The notes under the pieces are model-generated. The model did not search any database and was not told the origin of the DNA. It saw only the letters and a program-made list of their open reading frames with translations. Both the position numbers and the translations under genes were made by a program. A stretch of DNA of 64,000 nt. Origin: Synechococcus sp. WH 8016. GTDB taxonomy: Bacteria > Cyanobacteriota > Cyanobacteriia > PCC-6307 > Cyanobiaceae. Each line of letters opens with the position of its first letter. The first letter of the stretch is position 1. Positions 43,127 to 51,206 of the stretch are shown one piece after another. The stretch covers positions 620,001 to 684,000 of the forward strand of contig NZ_AGIK01000001.1 in the NCBI RefSeq assembly GCF_000230675.1, read 5' to 3'.

Positions 43127-45208
43127 TCAAGCCGCTGGCGGTATCGATTCAGGGGGAGTAGCAACAACCACCTCATAGCCAGCACAGCGTTGTTGATCAA
43201 GATGCTGAATATGCTTCCTCTCGGAGTAATAAAGCTCTTGCAATCGAAGCGCATCCGCATTCAATTGTTCAAACATCTCCTGAATACGACCTTCCATATC
43301 CACTCCCTCTGCCGTTGCTGTCTGCTCTTGTTCGTTAGCAATCAGCGAAGCAATGCAACGTTCCAGCGTCTCAAGCCGTTGCCCCCCCCAAGCCTCCAGC
43401 AAGTGTCGGCAGCGTTTATGACTCTTTTGCCGCTCCAAAATGGCCGCGGTACCGCGTAACACGTCCATGGGACGCGCCAACGCCAAACGCTGCAGCTCCG
43501 CGGGTTCCAAAAGCGGCGTCAACTTGGCCACCAACGCACTGTTTTCCAGCAGCAGCTGATCGGTGAGCAAGCGAGGCAGATCAAGATCGGCTAGTTCATG
43601 TCCTGGATCCTTCCCCCGACTGATCGACTCCAGCCGACCGGAGCCGATGTTGCCTTCTTCAAGATCGGTAATCGCAGACCACAACAGACGATGGTGCTGA
43701 AGAGCGAAGTCTTCCAACTCCCGTTGGCGTAATTCACAACGCACCTGGGAGCGGTGCATCGGACAGTGCAAGTAGATGCGCAAGATCTCGGCTTCACAAC
43801 GCTCTCGTTGGCTGACTTCACCAGCCTTTTCATGCCGGGCTGAACGTCCATGCCAGCGCTGACCTTGCACCTGTTGGCGTAAATCCTGCTCCAGCTGCAA
43901 CGCCAATCGGCCTTGACCACCGCTTAACCGCTCCGCAACTTGCTGGAGGTAGTGCGTGCGAATCGCTGATTGAGGCAGCTTGCCTAACAGCTCCACCAAC
44001 CCGCTAACAGCTTGTTGGAATTGATCAGCCTTGGTGAGATCACGGTCTTCCAGCACCTGTTCGATCTGCCAATCAAGCCAAAGCGGTGCCTGATCCAGCA
44101 GGGCGCGATAGTCCCCAGCTCCGTGATCCTTTAAGTACTCATCTGGATCCTTCCCCGAGGGGGTGTGGAGGACTCGCAACTCCAATTGTCCTTGCAGCGC
44201 AAGCTGCTCCACCTCACCGATGGCCCGGTTGGCAGCTCGGATCCCCGCACGATCGGCATCAAAGTTGAGAACGATGCGTTTGCCGTCACTGCACCGACAG
44301 AGTTGGGTGATTTGCTGTCCGCTGAGGGCGGTGCCCAGCGATGCCACAGCATTGGTGATTCCGGCCGCATGCAAGGCAATGACATCGAAATAGCCCTCCA
44401 CCACCACAGCGCGATCGTCCTTGCGGATCGCATTGGCCGCCTGATCGAGACCAAAGAGGTGCTTGCCTTTTTCAAAGACCTCTGTTTCAGGTGAATTCAG
44501 ATACTTCGGATCGCTGCCATCGAGACTTCGACCGCCAAAGCCAATCACCCGTCCCTGCCGATCGCGAATCGGAACGATGACCCGGCCACGGAAGCGGTCA
44601 TAAAACCCGTTGCCCCCTTTCCTGGGCACCACCAGACCCGCTGACTCAAGCAACTCCGGCGATAACCCCTCAACGTGTTGAAGATGCTTGAGCAATCCGT
44701 CCCACTGATCGGGGGCATAGCCGAGCGCGAAGGTCTCCATCGTGGCGTCGCTCAAGCCACGCTGATCGCGCAGATAAGCCAGGGCCTCCGTGCCCGATGC
44801 ACTCTTCAGCTGACTGCGAAACCAGCCTGAAGCGAGAGCCAAGGCACGATGGAGATGATCACGCCTGGAGAGTTGTTGACGGAGACGCTCCTGTTGAGGA
44901 CCATCCACCGTTTCCACCGGCAGTTGATAACGACGCGCCAGATCTAGAACAACGTCGCTGAAGCTCTGCCGCTGAAACTCCATCAAAAATTTGATGGAAT
45001 TGCCGCCCGCTCCGCAGGAGAAGCAGTAATAAAACTGCTTTTGCGGCGATACCGTCATCGACGGCTTGCTGTCGTCATGAAACGGGCAAACGCCAACGAA
45101 TTCGCGTCCCTTTTTTTTGAGCACCACGTGCTCACCCACCACATCAACGATGTCGGCACGCTCTTTAACAGCGTCGATGGTGCGGGGGTGAAGACGGGGC
45201 ATCGCCAT
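43127..45208 (-). CDS. dnaG: DNA primase
   Basis: About 693 residues from MAMPRLHPRTIDAVKERADI. A CHC2 zinc ribbon (CPFHDDSKP, FYYCFSCGAGGN) is followed by the Toprim catalytic core (VVEGYFDVIALHAAG, NFDADRAGIRAAN) and a C-terminal helicase-binding region. It makes RNA primers at the replication fork. An in-frame start at 45262 adds a histidine/arginine-rich lead; starts at 45208 or 45202 fit the family better. It is divergent from the EamA gene. Confidence 0.95.
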   Translation of the reverse strand: MAMPRLHPRTIDAVKERADIVDVVGEHVVLKKKGREFVGVCPFHDDSKPSMTVSPQKQFYYCFSCGAGGNSIKFLMEFQRQSFSDVVLDLARRYQLPVETVDGPQQERLRQQLSRRDHLHRALALASGWFRSQLKSASGTEALAYLRDQRGLSDATMETFALGYAPDQWDGLLKHLQHVEGLSPELLESAGLVVPRKGGNGFYDRFRGRVIVPIRDRQGRVIGFGGRSLDGSDPKYLNSPETEVFEKGKHLFGLDQAANAIRKDDRAVVVEGYFDVIALHAAGITNAVASLGTALSGQQITQLCRCSDGKRIVLNFDADRAGIRAANRAIGEVEQLALQGQLELRVLHTPSGKDPDEYLKDHGAGDYRALLDQAPLWLDWQIEQVLEDRDLTKADQFQQAVSGLVELLGKLPQSAIRTHYLQQVAERLSGGQGRLALQLEQDLRQQVQGQRWHGRSARHEKAGEVSQRERCEAEILRIYLHCPMHRSQVRCELRQRELEDFALQHHRLLWSAITDLEEGNIGSGRLESISRGKDPGHELADLDLPRLLTDQLLLENSALVAKLTPLLEPAELQRLALARPMDVLRGTAAILERQKSHKRCRHLLEAWGGQRLETLERCIASLIANEQEQTATAEGVDMEGRIQEMFEQLNADALRLQELYYSERKHIQHLDQQRCAGYEVVVATPPESIPPAA

Positions 45209-45311
45209 CACACCATTCTGCGAGGCCCGACGCCGTTCTGGCTGTTCGGCGTGATGCGCCATGGCTGTTTAGCGCGATGCGCCATGGTTGGCAGGTGTCG
45301 TCGAAACCACC

Positions 45312-46226
45312 ATGCAGGGGCTGTTAGGCGCGATACGAGGCAGCCAATCCGCTCGAGAATGGCGAGCCTGCGGAGCCCTGATCGCCTGTGCTTTGGCGTT
45401 CAGTTTGATGACCGTTTGCGTGAAACACCTGGGTGGACGGCTGCCCGTGGCGGAAGTGGTGCTGGTGCGCTCCCTCATCAGCATTGCCATCACCCTGGCC
45501 ATGTTGCGTCGTCTCAAGGTCTCACCGTGGGGAGAGCAACGAGGCTTGTTGTTGGTCCGTGGGGGATTGGGGACTGCAGCCTTGTTGTGCTTCTTTGAGG
45601 CCCTGGCTCGGCTACCACTCGCGGCAGCAACCCTGCTGCAATACACCTACCCAACACTGACGGCACTCGCAGCATGGCTGCTTCTGGGCGAGCCGGTCCG
45701 GCGCCGGATCGGCATCGCTGTGTTGTTAGGCCTGTTGGGGGTCATGTTGGTGGTCCAACCGCAATGGGTGGGCAGCCCGATGGGAAGCCTGCCCGCCATG
45801 GCAGCACTGATTGGCCTAGGTGGCGCCTTGCTAACGGCCCTGGCCTACGTGAGTGTGCGCCAGCTATCGGTACGAGAGCACCCTCTCGTCATCGTCTTCT
45901 ACTTTCCCTTGGTATCGGTGCCCGCCACTCTGCCCTTGCTCTGGGGGCAAGCCGCGCTTTGGCCCAATCCAACCGAGTGGCTCTGGCTGATCGGGGTTGG
46001 ATTGTTTACGCAGCTCGGGCAGATCTGGTTAACCGAAGGCCTATCCGCACTACCGGCAGCCCGGGCCACCTCGATCAATTACGTCCAAGTGGTGTTTGCG
46101 TCACTGTGGGGCGTGCTGTTTTTTGCAGAACCGATTACGGGCGCCGTGGTGCTTGGAGCCTTATGCGTTTTGGGGGCCACGCTGATCAGCCTGAGTGCCA
46201 GGAGTGCTCGAAAAGCTGAAACCTGA
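45312..46226 (+). CDS. EamA/DMT-family permease
   Basis: About 304 residues with ten hydrophobic segments in two EamA repeats. The first contains VKHLGGRLPVAEVVLVRSLI and LLQYTYPTLTALAAWLLLGE; the second contains NYVQVVFASLWGVLFFAEPI. DMT-family members export or import amino acids, nucleotides or other small metabolites; the substrate is unknown. An upstream TTG at 45288 is possible, but ATG at 45312 gives a normal N-terminus. Confidence 0.87.
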   Translation: MQGLLGAIRGSQSAREWRACGALIACALAFSLMTVCVKHLGGRLPVAEVVLVRSLISIAITLAMLRRLKVSPWGEQRGLLLVRGGLGTAALLCFFEALARLPLAAATLLQYTYPTLTALAAWLLLGEPVRRRIGIAVLLGLLGVMLVVQPQWVGSPMGSLPAMAALIGLGGALLTALAYVSVRQLSVREHPLVIVFYFPLVSVPATLPLLWGQAALWPNPTEWLWLIGVGLFTQLGQIWLTEGLSALPAARATSINYVQVVFASLWGVLFFAEPITGAVVLGALCVLGATLISLSARSARKAET

Positions 46227-46244
46227 ATGTATCCGCCTGAACAA

Positions 46245-46685
46245 TCAAGGCGAATCGATGGGCAAGGGATGGGTGATCCAGTCTTGAGAGGTTCCATCGC
46301 TCGAACCAACCGGTTGGGCGAGACGCCAACTTTGACCCCGTTCCCCTCGCTCTAAGAACAGCTCGAAAGGACTATCAACACGCACTGAATCAGCGGGAAG
46401 CCTCCAATCAAAGCGCCCGGTGAGATGGATGCCACGTTGCTCACCGAGGCGAATCGACTCCTGCTCTTCCACGCGCACACGACTCACTTCAGGCACACCC
46501 ACAGGCTCCAACTCAAGGGAGCGGGCAATCGCTGTTTGAGTTAATTGAATTTGTAGGCCCAGCGCTTTCAGCAAGACGCCTCGTGGAGGTTGGTCGGATG
46601 GTCCGCATCCGGTTAATCCAAGGTTTAGAAGCAACACCACGCAAACAACGAAAAAACCTTGCGTGCAGCGCTTCAGCGCTGTCAT
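46245..46685 (-). CDS. Lipoprotein, unknown function
   Basis: About 146 residues from MTALKRCTQGFF. A signal peptide ends with the lipobox LTGC (cysteine at about residue 27), so signal peptidase II, encoded at 3.2 kb, should process it. The mature part is a beta-rich domain (ESIRLGEQRGIHLTGRFDWR; SPFELFLERGERGQSWRLAQ). It is convergent with the permease gene, 18 bases away. No specific family was recognised. Confidence 0.75.
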   Translation of the reverse strand: MTALKRCTQGFFVVCVVLLLNLGLTGCGPSDQPPRGVLLKALGLQIQLTQTAIARSLELEPVGVPEVSRVRVEEQESIRLGEQRGIHLTGRFDWRLPADSVRVDSPFELFLERGERGQSWRLAQPVGSSDGTSQDWITHPLPIDSP

Positions 46686-46889
46686 CCAAACATTCAGGCT
46701 TGGCAGGACAGGCAGCATGAGCAGTTGGGGGTGTTCCGTAACCACGGCATAACTTCGCAGTCCTGCCAATTAATACAGAGCACGATAGTTGCCAATTGGA
46801 TCACGATTGATGGCCATAGAGCAGTGGCGAAGCATAAAAAATCCGCACGAGGCGGACGAATGCTGAATCATTGCTGAGACAAGACCCAA

Positions 46890-47087
46890 TTACTTTTTCT
46901 TGGCAATCCGTACAGATTGAGGATTGAGAGGGCAGGCCAAGGCGTGAAACGGTTTGTGATGACCTTCAAAAATCAAACTCCCCATCGGTTGAGCATGAGC
47001 GGTATGGATTTCCATGAGCGAAAGTTTGGCTGCATTCGTTCTACAAACTCGCTGAGCAAGCTGCGATAGGTACAACCGCCCATCCAT
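46890..47087 (-). CDS. Small basic hypothetical protein
   Basis: About 65 residues from MDGRLYLSQLAQRVCRTNAA. It is basic at the C-terminus (SVRIAKKK) with two cysteines. The protein-like composition favours a real gene, but no family was recognised. A start at 47111 is possible. Confidence 0.45.
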   Translation of the reverse strand: MDGRLYLSQLAQRVCRTNAAKLSLMEIHTAHAQPMGSLIFEGHHKPFHALACPLNPQSVRIAKKK

Positions 47088-47111
47088 GCGGTTGCGGGAC
47101 CACTCTGACAA

Positions 47112-47838
47112 GGCTGATCGGAGGCTGGAATCAGGAAAAAAGCAATGGTCAGAGGGCCTCTAGGGGAACCAATCAAGACACCACCGCTACACAAGAGAGA
47201 TGCATGTTTGACCGGTTTTCATCATCGCAATGGATTCAGTTTTGCCGTGTTGATGCCTTTCTTCAACAAAACATCGATCAACACTTGTCTGTAGCCATGC
47301 GCTGAATCGTCTAGCTGATGAGGCACGCCATTCCTAATTTCGGTGGTTTCTGCTGTGAAGGCAATGCGCCTTTACACCGATGGCAACGCTGCACGGCTGC
47401 CGCAAACTATGGGCATCGAGATCGGAGGCGCTTTGACAGACGACACTCCACCTGAGTTATCAGCAGAAGCAAGCTGACTTCAGGTCCCTGCTCCAACAGT
47501 CTCAACAAGACGTGGGTTGTTCCTTTGGTAGGCAATGCCTTGCGCGCCACGCCAATCGATGCTCCAACTGCACCGTCCTAGGTGCCCCAAGGAGAAAACG
47601 ACCCCACACCTAGAGCCCCGGCCCCAGGTGATCCTGCAGACAGTCGCTTCGCACCACTCTTTCAGTTCACTGTTTTCGATACGAGGTTCAGGCTTCCGCG
47701 ATACAGATTCACTGATTAATGGTCTGCGATATGCATAAACGAGCGAGTTAGGCCGTCTTTCCTATCCGGGAGGGGCGGCCTCTCTTTATGGATGAGCCGT
47801 GGTGATCAACAGCTGGATCCAGGTCTCTGATGCGCAGC
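47112..47838. other. Gene-poor region, possible decayed sequence
   Basis: About 730 bases with no recognised gene. The best plus-strand short frame is 47364-47477 (37 residues, MRLYTDGNAARLPQTMGIEI), unmatched to any family. An imperfect inverted repeat (AGGCCG / CGGCCT) near 47752-47783 may be a weak terminator. The region could be remnants of former genes. Confidence 0.4.
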
Positions 47839-47964
47839 TCATCCCCCCCTTCGTTCTCCGAGCACCAAAGGGTTGTTGGCGATCGAAATGCCGAACTCTT
47901 CAGCAAATTCAACCACCCTGCACCAGGCGCGGGCGGTCCAATGCAGATAAATCCTGGCGGCCAT
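47839..47964 (-). CDS. Possible 41-residue small protein
   Basis: A minus-strand frame, MAARIYLHWTARAWCRVVEF then FAEEFGISIANNPLVLGERR, ending at a TGA inside a run of seven G. The composition is unusually protein-like. The frame is also open for 17 codons upstream to a TTG at 48015. Beyond the G run another frame continues (DELRIRDLDPAVDHHGSS), so this may be a frameshifted remnant instead of an intact gene. Confidence 0.4.
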   Translation of the reverse strand: MAARIYLHWTARAWCRVVEFAEEFGISIANNPLVLGERRGG

Positions 47965-48128
47965 GCAGATCGCATCCCATCCGTTCAACGTTGACAAGCA
48001 GGGACGCTCCGCCAATGTCTCTGCGTTCTTTCTCAGTCTTCAGCAGGGTGTGTATCGCTACAAACAAAACCATGGACATGCAGGATCCTTTGCGCAGCGG
48101 CGTCGAGCTGCTGACAAAAGGGAGAGCA
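47965..48128. other. Intergenic region leading to a plus-strand terminator
   Basis: Several short frames overlap here on both strands and none is convincing. Because a strong plus-strand terminator follows, a short plus-strand RNA or a 41-residue frame (48015-48140) may be expressed. Confidence 0.35.
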
Positions 48129-48158
48129 CGAGCGGCCTGAGAAACCGCTCGTTTTTTT
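48129..48158 (+). terminator. Intrinsic terminator without an assigned gene
   Basis: A 7-bp stem (CGAGCGG at 48129-48135 with CCGCTCG at 48145-48151) is followed by seven T. It is strong evidence that a plus-strand transcript ends here, although no convincing plus-strand gene precedes it. Confidence 0.8.
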
Positions 48159-48274
48159 GCTCTGTTTTTTAAGGATAAAAATGGCTGACTAACAGAAGCC
48201 GACGAGACAGGTTTCTAAGCATCAACTAAACGACTGACAAGCCTTTTACATCACACCAAAAAGGAACGGTGAAA

Positions 48275-48796
48275 TTAATGGTTCATGACCTTAAGTAATC
48301 GCTCTGGAGCAGTCGGATCAATGGGGAGACCCTTGGGGTTTAAAAGCCCGAGTTGCACCAGCAGTCCAGCCTGATCCCAATAAATGTGCTCGTAGGCCAC
48401 CTTCTCGTCTTGAAGGCCAACAATGACAACAACAGCGATCGTTACTTTCCGCCCGGTGGGTTCCACTGCAGGAAGGAGGTGTTCGATTTTCTGGGTATGG
48501 GTAAATTTGATCACAACCTCATCCACGAGGCGCTCTCCATCAATGGTTCGTGACACCGGCACGAATTCTGCATCGGGTGGAAAGAACTGGCCGATTAACT
48601 GTTCTGCATAAAAGCGACGAACGCCTTCTTGACCCACTCCGCCTGAACCGGAACCAAGGTTAAGGAGATGCGGACTATCCACCATGGTTTCCATGGTGGC
48701 ATCCAAATCTGCTGCAAGCTCTGCCTGCACGTGCGCATCAAACAGTTCAGAGGCAAGGAGGTGACCAGCTTCAACAGATGCGATTACTTTTGACAT
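48275..48796 (-). CDS. SnoaL/NTF2-like protein
   Basis: A 173-residue cone-shaped-fold protein. The pattern fits NTF2-like/SnoaL proteins: an N-terminal helix (ELAADLDATMETMVDSPHLL), GVGQEGVRRFYAEQLIGQFF, beta strands around FVPVSRTIDGERLVDEVVIK, and KVAYEHIYWDQAGLLVQLGL near the end. Relatives include ketosteroid isomerase-like and carbonic-ester-type enzymes, and many are of unknown function. It is a single gene. Confidence 0.8.
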   Translation of the reverse strand: MSKVIASVEAGHLLASELFDAHVQAELAADLDATMETMVDSPHLLNLGSGSGGVGQEGVRRFYAEQLIGQFFPPDAEFVPVSRTIDGERLVDEVVIKFTHTQKIEHLLPAVEPTGRKVTIAVVVIVGLQDEKVAYEHIYWDQAGLLVQLGLLNPKGLPIDPTAPERLLKVMNH

Positions 48797-48880
48797 GGCA
48801 CACCACTATCAATTGTTTTAAAAACGTAGCTCTAGCTTCGCCTCCCCGTCAGCTCGCTACGGATTCAGCCCCCTAGCGTT

Positions 48881-49111
48881 TCACCCCATCTCGGGTGCCC
48901 AGCCTGAGCTGCTCTGCCAGGTGGGTGCCCATAGCTTGCAAGTCTTGGTGAGGTGCTGACCCTGCTGCAGCTGCTGCTGCCGGATGTTGCAAGCAACCAG
49001 CGTGTGGCAGTGCTGATCAACACCATGCCTGAAGTGCTGGCACGCCACGCACACACTGGAACACCGGCAGTTCTGCAGCTCCCGATCATCCACATAGCTC
49101 CACTCCTCCAT
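48881..49111 (-). CDS. Small cysteine/histidine-rich protein, possible zinc ribbon
   Basis: A 76-residue protein with six cysteines and several histidines: ELQNCRCSSVCVACQHFRHG, QHCHTLVACNIRQQQLQQG and HLTKTCKLWAPTW. The spacing suggests one or two zinc sites. Two other frames cross this region, but only this one shows a patterned set of cysteines. Function unknown. Confidence 0.6.
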   Translation of the reverse strand: MEEWSYVDDRELQNCRCSSVCVACQHFRHGVDQHCHTLVACNIRQQQLQQGQHLTKTCKLWAPTWQSSSGWAPEMG

Positions 49112-49308
49112 AACCCCCTCGCCTTAGTACTGGAGTACTAGCCTAAAGGGTGGAAGTCGTGGTGCTGGAGTCCGCAACAGCCACCCCCTCACGAGACACG
49201 CTGAACGCAGGCAAAGATTTGCCGGAGCGAACCCACCACACCGGCGCTGGTGAACGCCCAACCAGAGACAACGACCAGGCGATGAAGCAGCAGTCAAAAC
49301 AAACAGGC

Positions 49309-49400
49309 AAAAGAAAACCCCGCCAAAGGCGGGGTCTCTCGGCTTCTTATCGGGCGTGATTCCTTGTTTCCACTCCGTGAAGAAGCCCTCCTCACAAATC
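49309..49400 (-). ncRNA. yfr2: Yfr2-type sRNA, copy A
   Basis: On the minus strand the parts, in order, are TGTGAGGAG (49388-49396); an 8-bp stem GGCTTCTT/AAGAAGCC (49380-49387 with 49341-49348) whose loop contains GGAAACA (49365-49371), the hallmark of Yfr2; then a terminator stem CCCCGCC/GGCGGGG (49318-49334) and a T-rich tail. The 5' end is estimated from an AT-rich -10-like sequence. TGTGAGGAG is the complement of the Yfr1 core. Yfr2 is an abundant conserved sRNA in cyanobacteria. Confidence 0.8.
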
Positions 49401-49482
49401 AATTGTGCTTTGCGATTGGCACTGTGCCACTTTCTGCCAACACTTAGGTGACTGTCACAAGATTTCTGTTTTTAATAGTCCC

Positions 49483-49547
49483 GTCAACCCTGACAAAGGA
49501 TTGACTCCTCACACCCCCCAAAGAAGGCTTCGTCGCCTTCTTTTTTT
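49483..49547 (+). ncRNA. yfr1: Yfr1-type sRNA, copy A
   Basis: The RNA has a short 5' hairpin (GTCA/TGAC at 49483-49494) and an unpaired region with the Yfr1 hallmark ACTCCTCACAC (49504-49514). It ends in a terminator AAGAAGGC-TTCGTC-GCCTTCTT (49521-49542) followed by T. A TTAATA-like -10 at about 49472 puts the start near 49483, giving about 65 bases, the normal Yfr1 size. Yfr1 pairs with target mRNAs through its core motif. Confidence 0.8.
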
Positions 49548-49645
49548 ATGCCTGCTGCCTGGAGACCCACAAGCAAAACGGCCGGGCTTTACCTTTCGTT
49601 ACAAATGACCTAAGCTTTGTTGCATAACGAAAAGAGCCTGATCCG

Positions 49646-49777
49646 ATGACCGATTACTCAACCGCCATCTTTGGCCTGATCGCCTTCACCGGAATCGTTT
49701 CCGCTGCCGTGGTTTACATCCTTGCCCAGCCTTCCGATCTGCCAGTCGTGAAGAAAGCAAAAGCAGCTCAAAGCTGA
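49646..49777 (+). CDS. 43-residue single-span membrane protein
   Basis: MTDYSTAIFGLIAFTGIVSA starts a strong membrane helix, followed by a polar, lysine-rich tail (VVKKAKAAQS). It resembles small subunits of photosynthetic or respiratory complexes in size and layout but was not matched to one. It is followed 33 bases later by another tiny gene and then a terminator, so both are likely on one transcript. Confidence 0.6.
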   Translation: MTDYSTAIFGLIAFTGIVSAAVVYILAQPSDLPVVKKAKAAQS

Positions 49778-49810
49778 GTCCCCTACAGAACACTCTTACC
49801 GGTTCAACCC

Positions 49811-49906
49811 ATGAACACTCAAGATCTTCTCGTGCTTCTTGTGAGCTTCGGGACCGCCTGCTTCGCTCTCAATATCTACAAATTGAATCAAGCGCCTCAA
49901 CAGTGA
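49811..49906 (+). CDS. 31-residue single-span membrane protein
   Basis: MNTQDLLVLLVSFGTACFAL begins a membrane helix; the tail is short (NIYKLNQAPQQ). It is in the same transcript as the 43-residue gene judging by spacing and the shared terminator. No family was recognised. Confidence 0.6.
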   Translation: MNTQDLLVLLVSFGTACFALNIYKLNQAPQQ

Positions 49907-50004
49907 GCTTTTCAAAGCTTCACCAGGTTGCCATTACATGTAAAGCGTTCCTTGGACGGGATCTGCAAACGTATGTCGCTTGAGGGAGCGATCTTCCAAT
50001 AAAT

Positions 50005-50038
50005 AAAAAAAGATCTCTTTGGAAAGAGATCTTTTTTT
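50005..50038. terminator. Bidirectional intrinsic terminator
   Basis: A perfect 10-bp stem AGATCTCTTT/AAAGAGATCT (50011-50020 and 50023-50032) has a two-base core. Six A on the left and seven T on the right let it work in both directions. It separates the tiny plus-strand genes from the convergent TerB-like gene. Confidence 0.9.
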
Positions 50039-50064
50039 ATGCCGGAAATTTCTTTTAAGTCGCG

Positions 50065-50556
50065 TTAGCCGAGCCAACTTAAAAGCACCTGCTTCAGAGA
50101 AGGAATGCTCCATTGCTGCAGCTCTTCATCTGCCGCCCACTGAATAGCCCGAACCCGTTCTTCTGGGTAATGAAAGGCCTCAGTGATCTTTCGAAAAAGA
50201 GCAAGCTCTTGGGCATTGATGTCTGTCAAATCATCTTGATCTCTGGAGACCATGGCCGTGAGATAGGCCAGTTTGACGGCAAGATCTCGTTCTTCCTTTG
50301 ACTGCAGTGCACTCAAGCGCTTGAAAAGATCATCATGCTCAATCCGCTGAGTGCTTCCCCTTGCCACGCTGATGTTGCGTGACGGCGATGAATAACCTTC
50401 AACCAAACGGTTTTTCAAGGCATCACGATCTTCCTGAAGGCCATGGCTATCAATAAGAGACAGGATCAATTCCTCTTCTTCCTCAGACATTGAGCCATCA
50501 CAGTAGGCAACCTCCTGGACAAGCTGAAGCAGGGTTATGGAGCTACTCTCGTTCAT
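50065..50556 (-). CDS. TerB-like protein
   Basis: About 163 residues from MNESSSITLLQLVQEVAYCD. The TerB-like helical bundle is shown by EVAYCDGSMSEEEEELILSL, RDLAVKLAYLTAMVSRDQDD and LALFRKITEAFHYPEERV. Acidic clusters may bind metal. TerB domains occur in stress and tellurite-resistance proteins, but the role of stand-alone ones is unclear. Starts at 50592 or 50589 are also possible. Confidence 0.78.
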   Translation of the reverse strand: MNESSSITLLQLVQEVAYCDGSMSEEEEELILSLIDSHGLQEDRDALKNRLVEGYSSPSRNISVARGSTQRIEHDDLFKRLSALQSKEERDLAVKLAYLTAMVSRDQDDLTDINAQELALFRKITEAFHYPEERVRAIQWAADEELQQWSIPSLKQVLLSWLG

Positions 50557-50592
50557 CTTCAAGGCGTCTTCTTCCCGACCTTCTAGCATCAT

Positions 50593-50794
50593 CTCTTCGT
50601 AAAATGGAGCCCCGTAATCGACATTGAGGATTGGGAGGGGGACACTACATTTGCCAAGAAGGGCGGCGATCCCCTACACCATGGATGCCGCACAGATCCA
50701 GACCGCTTAAGGAAGGCAAAGACTTGGCATTGCAGTGATCACACTGATTCGTGAGTTGCTTCTTCCCATCAGCCAGCCGAAGAAAGCTTTGGCC
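50593..50794. other. Intergenic region, no gene seen
   Basis: No convincing frame or RNA in these 202 bases. It lies between the start of the TerB-like gene and the 3' end of the second Yfr2-type sRNA. Confidence 0.4.
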
Positions 50795-50886
50795 AAAAGA
50801 AAACCCCGCCAAAGGCAGGGTTTCTCGACTTCTTAACAGGCGTGTTGCCTTGTTTCCACTCCGCGAAGAAGTCCTCCTCACATCAG
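50795..50886 (-). ncRNA. yfr2: Yfr2-type sRNA, copy B
   Basis: Same layout as copy A on the minus strand. TGTGAGGAG lies at 50874-50882. The stem GACTTCTT/AAGAAGTC (50866-50873 with 50827-50834) encloses GGAAACA (50851-50857). The terminator stem CCCTGCC/GGCGGGG (50804-50820) precedes a T-rich tail. Relative to copy A, one base pair of the main stem changed on both sides (G-C to A-U), which supports a selected RNA structure. Confidence 0.8.
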
Positions 50887-50975
50887 CATTGCGAATGAAG
50901 AAGAACAGCGTGCAAGACACGTCTTGTCACTTGTTGGATTGCCACAAAGCCTGAGCCTTGACCTATAAAGAACGT

Positions 50976-51042
50976 GTCAACTCCTGACAAAGGATTGACT
51001 CCTCACACCCCCCAAGGAAGGCATCAAACACCTTCTTTTTTT
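50976..51042 (+). ncRNA. yfr1: Yfr1-type sRNA, copy B
   Basis: A TATAAA -10 at 50964-50969 puts the start near 50976. A short hairpin GTCA/TGAC (50976-50988) leads to the core ACTCCTCACAC (50998-51008). A terminator with a GAAGG/CCTTC stem (51017-51021 with 51031-51035) and T run ends it, about 67 bases in all. The stretch from the hairpin to the C run is nearly identical to copy A. Confidence 0.8.
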
Positions 51043-51206
51043 ATGCGGTGACCCATCCATCTCATGAGCCCTTGCCGCCGTAGGCCTGCATGGCTTGAAA
51101 ACTCCAAAAGAGCGCTCTTCGCGAGCAAATCTCCACAGACATCGAAACAAACAAGTCTCTACGTGTCAGTTAGTTGACTGAGTGGGACATTCTTCATAAG
51201 GATGGA

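Noticed and set aside
45288-45311. TTG start for the EamA permease
   Set aside because: The ATG at 45312 gives a normal N-terminus and needs no rare start.
47963-48172. 69-residue plus-strand frame
   Set aside because: It reads through a strong terminator hairpin and T run, so it is unlikely to be translated to its end.
49124-49402. 92-residue minus-strand frame
   Set aside because: It covers the Yfr2-type RNA, including its terminator; the RNA explains the sequence better.
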